In this document: positions 11,401 through 22,255 of the stretch, piece after piece
Layout of the letters: every line of letters starts with the position of its first letter
How positions within the stretch are numbered: position 1 is the stretch's first letter
From: Otis tarda
Lineage: Eukaryota > Chordata > Aves > Otidiformes > Otididae
Length of the DNA: 64,000 nt
Direction: 5' to 3'
Assembly (NCBI GenBank): GCA_026413225.1
Contig: CM048552.1
Coordinates: forward strand, 205,729,553 to 205,793,552
Notes under the pieces: model-generated
Database searches by the model: none
What the model was told of the DNA's origin: nothing
Seen by the model: only the letters and a program-made list of their open reading frames with translations
Translations under genes and position numbers: made by a program

Positions 11401-14400
11401 ATTATGTTCTTCTTTTGAGACTAAGCTAATGCACTTATCTCATTGCCTTCTGCACCTCTCTCAGTCAACAGAGGCCATGCCATTTTGGCATACTTTGATG
11501 TATCACATAATAAAGCATCATCTCTGCTTAGCTAAAAGCTATAGTGTAAAACATACGATTTTCTATGAATTTTGTGGGTATTTTTTAAACTGTGGTCATG
11601 TTTTGTTTTGTTTTATTTTGTTTTTGAAGTAGGGCAATATAAACCCATGTATTTAAATTCTTCATGTTTTTTTTTTTCAATTGAATCTTTAAAATAGCTG
11701 TTTTGCCTTGAAACTTAAGAACACATTTTTATTTCTACAATACCTTAAAAGTTATCTGGAAGGATGGTGGAAGAAAACAAGATCGACAGGGAAAAGTAAA
11801 TATATTTGAGGCTATAACATAAAGTATCAAGCTATTTGTTGGTATCTTGACCAAAGATAACATGCTGGTCCTCAGAAAAGTCAAAGTCATAAACAGACAC
11901 ACTGCTATTAGCAATATTTGTATTTTTTTAATTTTGTCAGGTAATGTGAGAAAAAATATTAATTATTTAGATTCTGATATTTTTGCTCTCAACTATTCAT
12001 GTTAATCTTTGCTTTTGAATATTTAGAATATTCTTGCCAAAGAAAGTATTACTTTTTGCCAAAACGTAAAACGTACTCTAGAACTGCTATGATAACATTT
12101 TCAACACCTCTGTATCATCAGAGATTAGCAAACAGCAATATTACACTTCAGAATGAGGAGATTAATCTGTTTCCTGACAAATGAAATTTGTTAGGCTGGG
12201 AAAAGAAAATCACTGCTTTTGAAAACAGATTTCATAGCACTTGATGCTTCAGGGCCTTTGTACTTTTCTGTTTAAATCATATCTTCATAAAAAGCAAAAG
12301 AATTGTTTGGTCTCTGATTATTATCAAGCTGAAGTCAGATAAGAAAAGCATTAGGATTCTTACGTTCCATGACAATATATTTAGGGAGAAAAAAGGTGTC
12401 AAATATGCTTATTAAACTGATTCTCAACCCGATTAGAGGTTTTCTTATCTCTAGGTGTCTAGTAAATACTTTAATTTGTGCCATGTAGCAAATTATGCTG
12501 AATACTCCAATCTTATTTCAGCACGTTTCACACAATGAGGCACTTTTGCCATAACAAATTAGTTATAAAATAAAAAAATAAACATTTTTTTCAGACTACC
12601 ATGTTTTTGCATTATGTTTTCCTGCCCTTTCCAGTATGTCTTTTTTGCTCAATGAATGTTGAAGGATTATGTGTCGGAGGGACAGGGTGGTAGTCTGGGA
12701 ATATGAAAGAGCAGATAAAAAGGGAAGATACATAATATTGAAAGACATTACAGGCTACAGTGAGATGGCTGTAAGGGATAGGACTCAAAGAAAATGTTGT
12801 GTATTCAGGTGTACTAGGAAGAGGTTCTCAGCAAATGCACCGACTGATGGGGGCAGTTTCGGGGATGAAGAGTTTTCAGTACATCATCAATACTGGAGAT
12901 TGTGAGACCCTGGATAATAAGAGCATTAACAAGGTGAAGACAAAAAAGAAAAATGAGAGGAAGAACTGAGAAAACCCAGATGATGTTACTCTAAACCGAC
13001 AGTATGACTCAAGGGAGTAGACCTCAAGAATAAGGATGATCTTCTTCATGATGGAGAAAAGAGAGCTGTAGGGAAGATAGCAAAATCTAATAGACCTTGC
13101 AAAAGGAAAGAGTTGTTCTACTTTTTCCTCTGAGGAGGGCATGCCTGTAAACCGAAGGGCTCACAAATGAAGATGATCTGGGGAAGAGATCGCTTAAAGT
13201 GTGAGTATCCTGGGAACCATTTCCAGTCAGACTCCATGGACACTGCAACAGCCTGTGATCAAAGAGCATGTCTCAAACCAACCAAACCACTCCAGTCAAA
13301 AGGAATTGAAGATTTAGTGTAGGGATCCCTAAACAATATATTGCAGGGTGGTTGGATTTGTGCACATAAATGGTGTTGGCACGTGAAGTCGCTGTGAAAA
13401 TAGCCCAGAGTTAACTTTTTTTAGTGATAACAAGCATGAATTCCAAACAGCTGAGTACAGATCACTCCGGGAGAAAGGACAAATGGATGCAAAACTTGTT
13501 TCTAAATTACAGATTAATTAAAAGGCATACTAGGACTTCCTATGTCCAGAAAGGATTTAGATGCAACATATTCCTAACTGTGGAAGAAGATGCTCCCCTG
13601 CCTTAAATGCAATGCTCAGCTCAGTCTTACCCAGGAAGGCAGGAAATGGAGATCTCCACAAAATACGTGTGTGCGTGCATGTGTGTGTGCTCAAACACTT
13701 ACAGACATAAATTAACAGTCTGGCAGCTGACGGGTATTGCAAATGCTACAGAAAACATGATATAGCACTGAAGCAGACATGCTTCAGATAACACAAAGGC
13801 TCTGTACATCTAAAGTAGACTGAAATCATGTGAAAGACTTCCTGCTGCTTCTGCAGAAGATTAAAACATTGGTACATTCATAAAACAAATGTGAAGATTT
13901 AGCAAAGCAGTGTGCCCTTCACAATGACTCTTTGTCTTGCCAAGCACGGAGTCTGGCAAAAGAGACACCCTGAAAGAGTATATCCGACCAATTTGGGCCT
14001 GGTAGGTGGGCTCCAGCCCATAAAAAAGAGAGCTACAGATCTTAAGAAACATACAATGAAGAAAAAAAAACCTGTTAACCCTGAGCTAATCTGTGAGCTA
14101 ATCCCTCAGTGAGAAAGTAACATTAGACCAAACTCCTAAATCCCGACAGAAAAGAAGAACTTGGTATAAATTAACCACAGAATTTGCCTACACAAGCATA
14201 GCATGAGGAATGATTTATACAACAAGAAGGAAGACCATTAATATATCCCTCTCTGTTTCAACAGCATTTAACACATGGGTGCAGACCTAATTTTCAAACC
14301 ACACAATAATGTTTGGTGTTTTATAATACTTTTCCATCCCATTTACATTGATCTAATGCTCTGCCATCTCATAGTTCTGCAAACAGAGCAGAAGAAACAG

Positions 14401-17254
14401 GTGTTGGATGTATTTTAAATTGCTTTTCTCTAATGTGTTCACTCACCCACTTCCAGACATATCGGAGGTTACATAGCCATGGGCGCTGATGTCTAATTCT
14501 CTCATCCTGGGTATTACCAGAGATAACTTCAAGAAAATCAATGCTATTGAAGCCAGACTAAGTACACCACTCGGGGCAAGCAAAGGAACTGAACTACCCC
14601 CCAGGACAATAAATAAAACTTTCCCCTCTCCACAGTGACATCACATATGTCTTAACATAATGCTAGTTAACCAAAAGGTCATTTTTTTGCACTACTTGAC
14701 TTCATAACTGTATGATGCTAAGTCCAGTGAGATTTTCGTTAGGTTCAGAGGGTCAAGGAAATGCTGATCCACCTCTAGGCTCCCAGGAGATGCTCAGGAC
14801 CTTGCAGGGTGGCAGCCCAGAGGCTGGATTTGCTTCCTGTCACAATTCCACCTTCTTAGTCATGTCTTCAAAAGAGGTGGAAAATGCCTGAAAAGACAAC
14901 ATACGAAGCCTATACGCTGAGTATCTCCTTCCACACTTGCATGTGATGAGGTGCTTAAAGCCAAGACCTGATGCCTGGTTGCTCTGGACGCACAAGGAAA
15001 ATCCTAAAAGATGTATCTGATACCCAGCATGAAAAACCCGACAGTGCTGTGCTTTGTGGATTTTCATGTCTTCATTTCATGACCCTACTGTTCAGGTTAG
15101 TGATTCATGAAATCTGTAAAACAAGCTCCCTCCTCTCTGCAAACTCCAGAAATATGCAAATAATTCCTTAACTAAGGAAAAAATCTGGGCAATCAGAAAT
15201 TCTTCTGATTCTATTCTTCTAATAAGACACAAAAACTATGGTAGACAACAGTGTGTGAACCAAAGCCCTAGGCCTGGACAATTCTGATCTTGCTACACTC
15301 TTCAAAACGTGAACTTGAATTAGTACTTGCAAAATCACCTCTATTTTTATACTGGCTCAACTTTTAATCTAAATGGCTAATAGGTTTTTAAACTTGGATC
15401 ATAATATCAATAGTTCCCTGCCCATTTCTAGCAGACTGTCCAGTGAAAGACGATTTTGTAGTAAAATATACTTGGGGCAGTATTCCACCATAGATGGTGA
15501 ATCTCTCATCATTTATATTGATCAACTGGGAAAATCAAATCTCTTCCGTGAGCTAAGGAGTGACTAAATAATAAATGTTCTGTGCTTTTTTTTTATTTTA
15601 ATACCCAAATAAATTAACACAAGTATACAATACATCTGTAAAAGGTCTATAAAGTATTTGACTCACTTCTATAATTGTCAAGCACTCATAACGAGAACCC
15701 AAATATTTGCATATTGAGTTATGAAGATTTTTTATTTAGGAAGTTAATTAAACATAGAAAAGAGGACTGCTTTTCTTCATTACTATTGGTATCCTGAATC
15801 AATAGAATGGATTAACCAAACAAGTGTGAGATTTGTAATGCTGGACTACAATGTTACCATGTAAGAATTTCCACACGGTATCAGATTAGCTTGACGGCTT
15901 AGGCATTCTCCAAGAGAGGCCAGAATCAGACACCTGGATAGAAATGATGCACTAATTGAATTGTCAGTAGTGTGTTTATCATTGACATCACGTAAAATAC
16001 TTTTAAGAGAAACAATCTAACCTTGAGAGAGTTAAAAGAATTAGATGAATAGTATCTAAAAAAATACAGACTGAAATCAACCATAAGCGCAAGGCAAAGA
16101 GCAAACAAAGCATCCCCAGGGTAGTCTTAAAGTCTACAAATTTTGTGGAAATGTCATAGACAGTCTTTGTGCATCCAGTCTCTCAGGGCTATTGGTATTT
16201 CATTGAATAACTTAAACGAGCTGAGGGTCACTGCTACTATTTGATATAGGCAGACCTATTCTAGCTCCTTGCCTTTGGTATGTATTATGTCATCAGAGTT
16301 CTGTGCACACTTCCCTTTGGCTATCTGAATCTAACACAGAATATTAAGGAACTTATATAAACAACTGTGGGGTTTTTTTTTTCAATTCAAACTTATTTTG
16401 CCCTATTATTATCATTTTATGAAGAGTTTTTTTCTTATTTAACAAGAAAAGAAAATTAAAATTCCACAAGCATGAAGAAAAATGTTATTAAATTCAGTTT
16501 TCCCAATGCTTAGGCTTTGTTGTCTCTGTTACTCCTCAAGTTGCTATCTAAAATAACGGGACATCTGGGAGCTCTTGAAAGTTGCAATAATCAAAGAAAA
16601 GAGAATAATCCATAAAAATGCCATGCTTTAATTATTTTGCAGTTTAAAATTCTAGTTCATCTCTTGCACAGAGGCCACTCAGTTAACAACTGAATTAGTA
16701 ATATTTTCAGTGACGCACTTGATAATTCTTCATCTTACCGGATCACATTAGTTAGAGACAATAGTCTAATCGAGGAGACCACTTATCACTGCAGACAGAT
16801 GAATCACACCAGGACTTCTCCCATATTTTGCTGTGTAAGACTTTCTGCCTGAATACACATGAGAAGCACTGTGCAATGTCATATGCAAATCTGTCTCTGA
16901 AAGAGAGTTTTAACCTCTGATCATCTCCTGCCTTTGGAAAGTTGTTGGCTACTTCTGAAAACTTGATGGACAAAAAAAAAAAAGAGGGGAGAAGCGAAAG
17001 GGGGACAAGTCCGGCACATGCATCTCGAGAAAGCTGGTGCAGAATAACAACTTCCGAAGAACACAGAGTGCAGGATGGAAATCTGTAGCGTGGGATGAGC
17101 GAACTCAGCATGTGCCTTCCATGCCAGGAACTGAGGTCTCTGCTAGATCCATTACCACACTGACTGGTTCCGCAGGCGGCTTCACCCTCTGCTGGTAAAC
17201 CCATAGAGAGGTAGTACGGGATGAACATGCTTTTGATATTTTTAGAACTGTTTG
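8483..17254. other. Unique AT-rich non-coding DNA
   Basis: No gene, RNA or transposon is recognisable. An almost pure A/T block containing several TTAATTAA-type sequences spans about 8820-8880. A 23-base A run lies at 11206-11228. A short GT-rich microsatellite lies around 13665-13690. An ATGCAAAT POU octamer occurs near 16880, and the same motif lies near 15160. Open frames of 60-100 codons are scattered, none with family resemblance. Confidence 0.55.
11206..11228 (+). repeat. Poly(A) run of 23
   Basis: An uninterrupted run of 23 A follows unique sequence. It could be the tail of an old retroposed transcript. However, no AATAAA lies just upstream and no flanking duplication is obvious, so a simple homopolymer is the safer call. 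Confidence 0.9.
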
Positions 17255-17316
17255 TTTTCTTCCCTTTCTTTTCTTTTTTACCTTTCTTTTCTTTTTTCCT
17301 TTTCTTTTTTTCCCCC
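17255..17316. repeat. 62-bp polypyrimidine tract (TTTTC-rich)
   Basis: The plus strand is all C/T apart from one A at 17280, built of CTTTTCTTTT-like units. The complementary strand is a lysine-codon-rich purine run. This explains the K-rich start of a 193-codon minus-strand frame at 16752-17333, which I do not accept as a gene. Such tracts can form triplex DNA and slip during replication. Confidence 0.85.
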
Positions 17317-19772
17317 AACTTTGAAACTGACATATAAGTTCAATGTGTCGCCATTCAAAGCTGACATCATGATACAGCTCTCATTGTCTTTTTAGAAAGT
17401 TGCCTCTATATACCTCCTGTTCCACTAAAAATCCTTTCAGGTGTCCTCAAAATAATATAAAAAAATAGTTCACTCATTTCCAGCAAGCACAGCCAGCAAT
17501 AATTTTTAAGCTCAAGCTGGAAATAACAGGCTGTTTACCTGTTTTTTAAATTCCCCTTGCATCATCTGATAGGCTTCAACGTTGAAAAGGGAAAGGTATG
17601 TGCCTTTGGAGTCATTTAAACCTCAGGCAAAATGTTCAATCAGACACACTGCCTCATTTTTACCCCATCACCAGCACGTCACCAAGAAAAAATGCAGCTT
17701 TCCCTGCCAAATGTGGGCAATGCTAAAGATCCATGAAACAAACGCTTACACAGATTCATAATCCAGGGCTCAAGCAGTCAATGTTCTGTAGAGTACTGTT
17801 CAGCTACATAAACCCAATGAACTTCAGCTTTTGTACTTCTCCAGTAAAAATATACACGAGCATATTGCCACACGGCTGCCAATAGTCTTCAGAAAATGCT
17901 GCAGTTTCTCATGAAAGACCACTGACTTCAAGCACCACCACCAGCAAAAGCTACAGCCCAACTGAATAGGCTCAAAAGCAAAACAAGGTTAAATCTATTA
18001 AGTTCTTGTGTGGGAGATGTTGGAGGAAAAGAGGAGGATGGCAGAGAACACAGTGCTGGTTCAACGCCGAACCACCAGTGTCGTGTTTGGGGAAAGAACT
18101 GAGAGGCAATGCTATTTTAAAATGTTACTTTTCAAGATTTTAAACCCCCTCTCCCCTGCAAATTGTGGCCAAAAAGCTCCCCAGATCATATTCCAAGCTG
18201 AAAAAAAATACAGTCCTTCCATCAAAATTCCTCTCACAATTACAACTTCCCATTAAATGAGTGGAAATTTGAATTCTTTTTAGAAGGCTACAATTAATTA
18301 CAGCACATTATTATGCTTCCCTCTAATTACTGTGTATAAATACATAGCATGGAACAGAGTTTATTGTACCCTGTTAGTACACTTACAGTAAATAGAAACC
18401 AATATGCTTCATTCAGCCCATGTATTTTGACACTCACATCAGATTTACCAATTTATCTTCATTACAACCCCTTGCACTGTTACTGACATCCTTCTCAGAG
18501 CTATGCTCGAGTATCACAGCAGGAAGACTGATGAGGCTTGTATATACTGATTTGTGACAAAAGCAAGGCACTTGAGAGACACTGTTACTGTTCTGATAGC
18601 ACTAAGTTGGCTAAAAATTAGCTGCACTAAGCCAACACTCTGCTCCCACTTCTCCTCCTCATTAATTATGGTACATGACTCGGACCTTGAAAGGCTAAGG
18701 ATGCTGTAACAGCATTGTAAACCTATTGTCTTCAGCTGCTTCATCACTCTTGAAGAGATTTAAAGTTCTGACCATGCTTACTAGCAACTATTTTTATTCT
18801 TTAGAGAGGCTTTGAACAGACAAGTTTTTCCACTATGACAAATGTTAAAAGATAATTTCTGAATAAATCTACAGTGGTAAATTTAAACAGAGTTTGGAGG
18901 AACAGAGATATATAATGGACACAATTTTCAAAACTGGCTAAATGACTTAAGAGCCTGCAACACATGTGCTCACCAAGGAAAGACTAAACAGCCTCAGCAC
19001 TATAAAAGAACCAACTTACTATATACCATTATCAAGAGGATGAAGGGGTCATCTCTTGCTACACGTAATTTATCTCTTCAATCATAAAGCTTCAGAGACT
19101 GCTGCTAGAATTGCACACTGAAGCTTGTAACTTTTTTAGTTCACTGTTTTACTAAATGTAGGTCTTGTGCCAGTAATTCCCAGCAAAGTGAACTTCCCAG
19201 CAGTGGGTGCGTTTTGCAGAGGCTTTCTGCGTTGGAGGCATAAATAACCCAGCACCTGCAACAGTGCGTTCAGAAATTGCTCAGGGTGACAAAGCATGCA
19301 CTCTGATCCCCTTTCTGGGCTGAATGCACAAGTCAATGAGCTGTAGCCCAAATTCAACAATCCTCTCCCATCAAGCTGTACAGGTACACTGGAAAGCAGA
19401 CTAGGAATTATCCATATTCTGGATATCTCAAAATCAGCTGACACAACACAAGGATGCAGATCCTGCATGAAATTGTTTAAATTTTACACTTATTATTGGA
19501 CCTCCATCACTCTAGCAGCTGTTTGCATAAAATCACATAGCAAAATCACTAGAGTTTGTAAAGCTGTCAGACCAGGATTAGGACACATCTACAAAAAATG
19601 TGGGCAGAAAAAACCAGCCAGACTATTTTCCGTGTTTTTCCATAGCTCAAACTCCACTAATATTCTCCACTGCTAGCTTCTTTTTAGTAAATTAGCACAA
19701 TCCAAGAGCAGATAGAGTTGAGTGTTAACATATAAATTATTAGAAAACAGCACATACCCAGAAGAAGGAAGT

Positions 19773-19813
19773 AAAAGAAGGAAAGAAGAAGAAGAAAAAG
19801 AAGGAAAGAAGAA
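19773..19813 (+). repeat. 41-bp pure purine (GAA/GAAA) tract
   Basis: Only A and G occur over 41 bp, with an internal repeat of an AAAAGAAGGAAAGAAG-like unit. It is an ordinary purine microsatellite and may be polymorphic. Confidence 0.9.
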
Positions 19814-20331
19814 TTACTGAAGGAGAATAAACACTGATCATCTGAAACCTGCAATTGCACCTCACTTGGAAATATATCACTATTTTAATTTACTTGCAAA
19901 GTAAGCAGGTAACTCTCAGAATGACCTTTCTTGTTTCAGATGGATATTTAAATACTTCATCCCAATTATAGAATATCTAAGGAAGTCTGTGAAATAAAAC
20001 ATGCTTTTGGCTTGCTTCATATCAGAAAGTAATGTAATCAAGTGGTCATTTTCCTCCCATTTCAGGCAGAATCATTCCATTAGTGAGAATACACTGAAGT
20101 AAGAGATCATCCTGTATAAAATCCAGTGACATCCAATTTAAACCTAAGCAGAAAAATTCTACCTGATAACAAGCACTGAATAAAACCTGCAGCCTTGCAA
20201 GACACAACAAATGTGTCAAAAAATAAATCAGGCCCTCAACTTGCGAGCTGAAAAAAAATAGCATTGACAATGCCACAGTCAATGAAAATTCTGGAAGAAG
20301 AAACACTTTTCTCTTCTCATCCCAAAAAGCC

Positions 20332-20352
20332 AAAACAAACAAACAAACAAAA
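20332..20352 (+). repeat. (AAAC)n microsatellite
   Basis: About five AAAC units with slight A-length variation lie in a longer A/C-rich stretch that continues to about 20390. Confidence 0.85.
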
Positions 20353-21525
20353 CTCCCCAAAAACATCACCAAAACAAACAAAAACCCTACATTACTATAA
20401 AGGGGAGTCTATCTGTGACTTCTTCATGCATCTTTTAACTCAGGGTCTAGACATGTTTCCGCTCTCACTTTGGCACATACTCTTTGGTAAGTGCAAGTCC
20501 TGTGACAGTAGCCTTGGGTACTGGTAAAAAAGTCATGTAGACACAGATCCATACATCCAAAGGAGATAATTAACGGAGGAGGGAAAAAGAGACATACGAC
20601 TGACCTGGGCTCAATACTTACTTTGCAACAGACTTGCTGTGTACTTACAAGGGGAGTCACTTAGATTTACCTTTTCTAAGCACGGCAGCCTTAAGAATAC
20701 ACAACCAGTCCTCGTTGGTATTTCATGTTTCCTCTGACACGGGCAGGGACAGACGACTCCAGAAGAGCCACTCTAAGCCATCACAGGCGGTGGTCTGGAG
20801 ATGAGCACTGGCACTACACACAAATACAATGACTAACATCTGCCATCTTATTTCATCTCACTTTCCTAACAACACTTGCAAAGTAAATTACTGTTAGTAA
20901 TGGAATTTGCTCAGTAAGTAATGGCCAGTATGAGTATAGCATCCGTGTCAAATTCAGGCAGGGAAAAGACAGGCTTATGAAAAATAATTAAAATTTGTAT
21001 CGAGGAAAGGTCTGACAGTGCCTCACACACACACTGGGCAAAGGGGAGCAGGGGTTGCCAAGTCAAGCACTAATCAGAGCTTTTCAAAGAGAGCCAAGTT
21101 TGCTCTCTTTTATACCAGATAGACTACTGGAAGAAGGGTATGAAATGAAGCTGGAAGGGAAATACGGTACTATTGGGAGACCATGGTTGCCTCAGCAATT
21201 GAGGCCTCCCCAGGGGGTTAATTACACACAGAGACAGACAGGTATTTTAGAAAACGTTTTTTGAGTGTGCCACAAGAACGAGCAGATCTTACTCAGCCTG
21301 GCTCCGGATCCCCAGTAGCTTATTTGCTGCGATCCCCAGGAACTCGCCTCCCAAGAGGCAGCAACGGTCAATGTTTCATCAGCAGCTCAAAGGGACGATT
21401 TGGCCATCAGGGCCATGTGAAGCACAGTCCGATTTCCTTTCCTACACACCATTCCCAGGTGGGTACAGTGTGGTCCTCTCCCCACTTCTCCAGGACACCC
21501 TGCTCTGGTGCTTCTCTTCTCCGTA

Positions 21526-21591
21526 GCCTGCCCTCCACTTCACTTCCCATTCACAAGCCTGCCCTCCACTTCACTTCCCATTCACAAGCCT
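21526..21591 (+). repeat. Perfect tandem duplication of a 31-bp unit
   Basis: The unit starting GCCTGCCCTCCACTTCAC is present twice with no mismatch over 31 bp, followed by the first few bases of a third copy. Perfect identity suggests recent duplication. It could also be an assembly artefact. Confidence 0.95.
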
Positions 21592-21722
21592 TGGAGAATT
21601 CTATGATACCAATTTCCCTCTAGCGCATCTTCAGTCCTCAAAATCTTGCAGATGGTTCTTTTTTTCAAATGAGATAAAATTCAGGGGAAGAGATATATTA
21701 ACTTGTATTGATGCCTAAGCCT

Positions 21723-21748
21723 AATTCCTATAAGTAATTATAGGAATT
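21723..21748. repeat. Perfect 10-bp inverted repeat at the CR1 5' junction
   Basis: AATTCCTATA (21723-21732) and TATAGGAATT (21739-21748) are exact complements separated by AGTAAT. The right arm runs into the first recognisable CR1 bases. It may reflect how the truncated LINE end was joined, or be an accident of AT-rich sequence. Confidence 0.8.
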
Positions 21749-22255
21749 GTGTCCCCAACACAAGAAGGACATGGACCAGTTGAAGAAGGTCCAGAGGAGG
21801 CCACGAAGATGATAAAAGGGCTGGAGCACCTCTCTTATGAGGACAGGCTGAGAGAGCTGGGGCTGTTCAGCCTGGAGAAGAGAAGGCTCTGGGGAGACCT
21901 TATAGCGGTCTTCCAGTACCTCAAGGGAGCCCACAAGAAATATGGGGAGAGACTGTTCAGCAGGGCCTGTTGTGATAGGACAAGGAGTAATGGTTTTAAA
22001 ATAGAGGGAGGTAGATTTAGATTGGATATTAAGAAAAAATTTTTTACACTGAGTGTGGTAGAACACTGGAACAGGTTACCCAGAGAAGTGGTGGAAGCCC
22101 CATCCCTGGAAACGTTCAAGGCCAGGTTGGATGAGGCTCTAAGCAGCCTGATCTGGTTGGAGATGTCCCTGCTCCTTGCAGGGGGGTTGGACTAGATGAC
22201 CTTTGAAGGTCCCTTCCAATCCTAACCATCCTATGATCCTATGATTCCTATGATT
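21740..22255 (+). mobile_element. 5'-truncated CR1 LINE copy
   Basis: About 515 bp of CR1 3' end is present. It includes the hallmark GCTGTTCAGCCTGGAGAAG segment, the GGAACAGGTTACCCAGAG segment, and the closing GTTGGACTAGATGACC followed by octamer-type repeats ATCCTATG, ATCCTATG, ATTCCTATG. CR1 elements end in such repeats rather than poly(A), insert without clear target-site duplications, and are nearly always 5'-truncated as here. The remaining coding part is uninterrupted, so this copy is younger than the other CR1 fragments in the window. Subfamily needs a library comparison. Confidence 0.95.
21749..22195 (+). pseudogene. C-terminal remnant of CR1 ORF2 (endonuclease/reverse transcriptase protein)
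   Basis: This is an open frame of 148 codons inside the CR1 copy, closed by a TAG. Segments such as ELGLFSLEKRRL, GGRFRLDIKKKFFT and HWNRLPREVVEAPSLETFKA are typical of the far C-terminus of CR1 ORF2 proteins, downstream of the catalytic RT palm. The endonuclease and RT catalytic domains are missing through 5' truncation, and the frame has only a GTG at its start. It cannot make a working enzyme. The absence of stops or frameshifts shows a fairly recent insertion, not selection. Confidence 0.85.

Larger units (their letters stand above)
17317..21525. other. Unique AT-rich non-coding DNA
   Basis: No gene or transposon is recognisable. The stretch holds a purine microsatellite at 19773-19813 and an AAAC repeat at 20332-20352, listed separately. 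Around 18285-18350 there are closely spaced AATTAATTA and CTAATTAC cores in otherwise complex sequence, a possible homeodomain-binding element. Nothing else stands out. Confidence 0.55.

Noticed and set aside
16752-17333. 193-codon minus-strand frame with ATG and a lysine-rich start
   Set aside because: The first 25 or so codons are the complement of a simple polypyrimidine tract. The rest has no domain, signal or membrane segment and no family resemblance.
18960-19130. Degraded CR1 beginning near a GGAAAGACTAAACAG string
   Set aside because: Only a few words resemble CR1 and no longer alignment can be made by eye.
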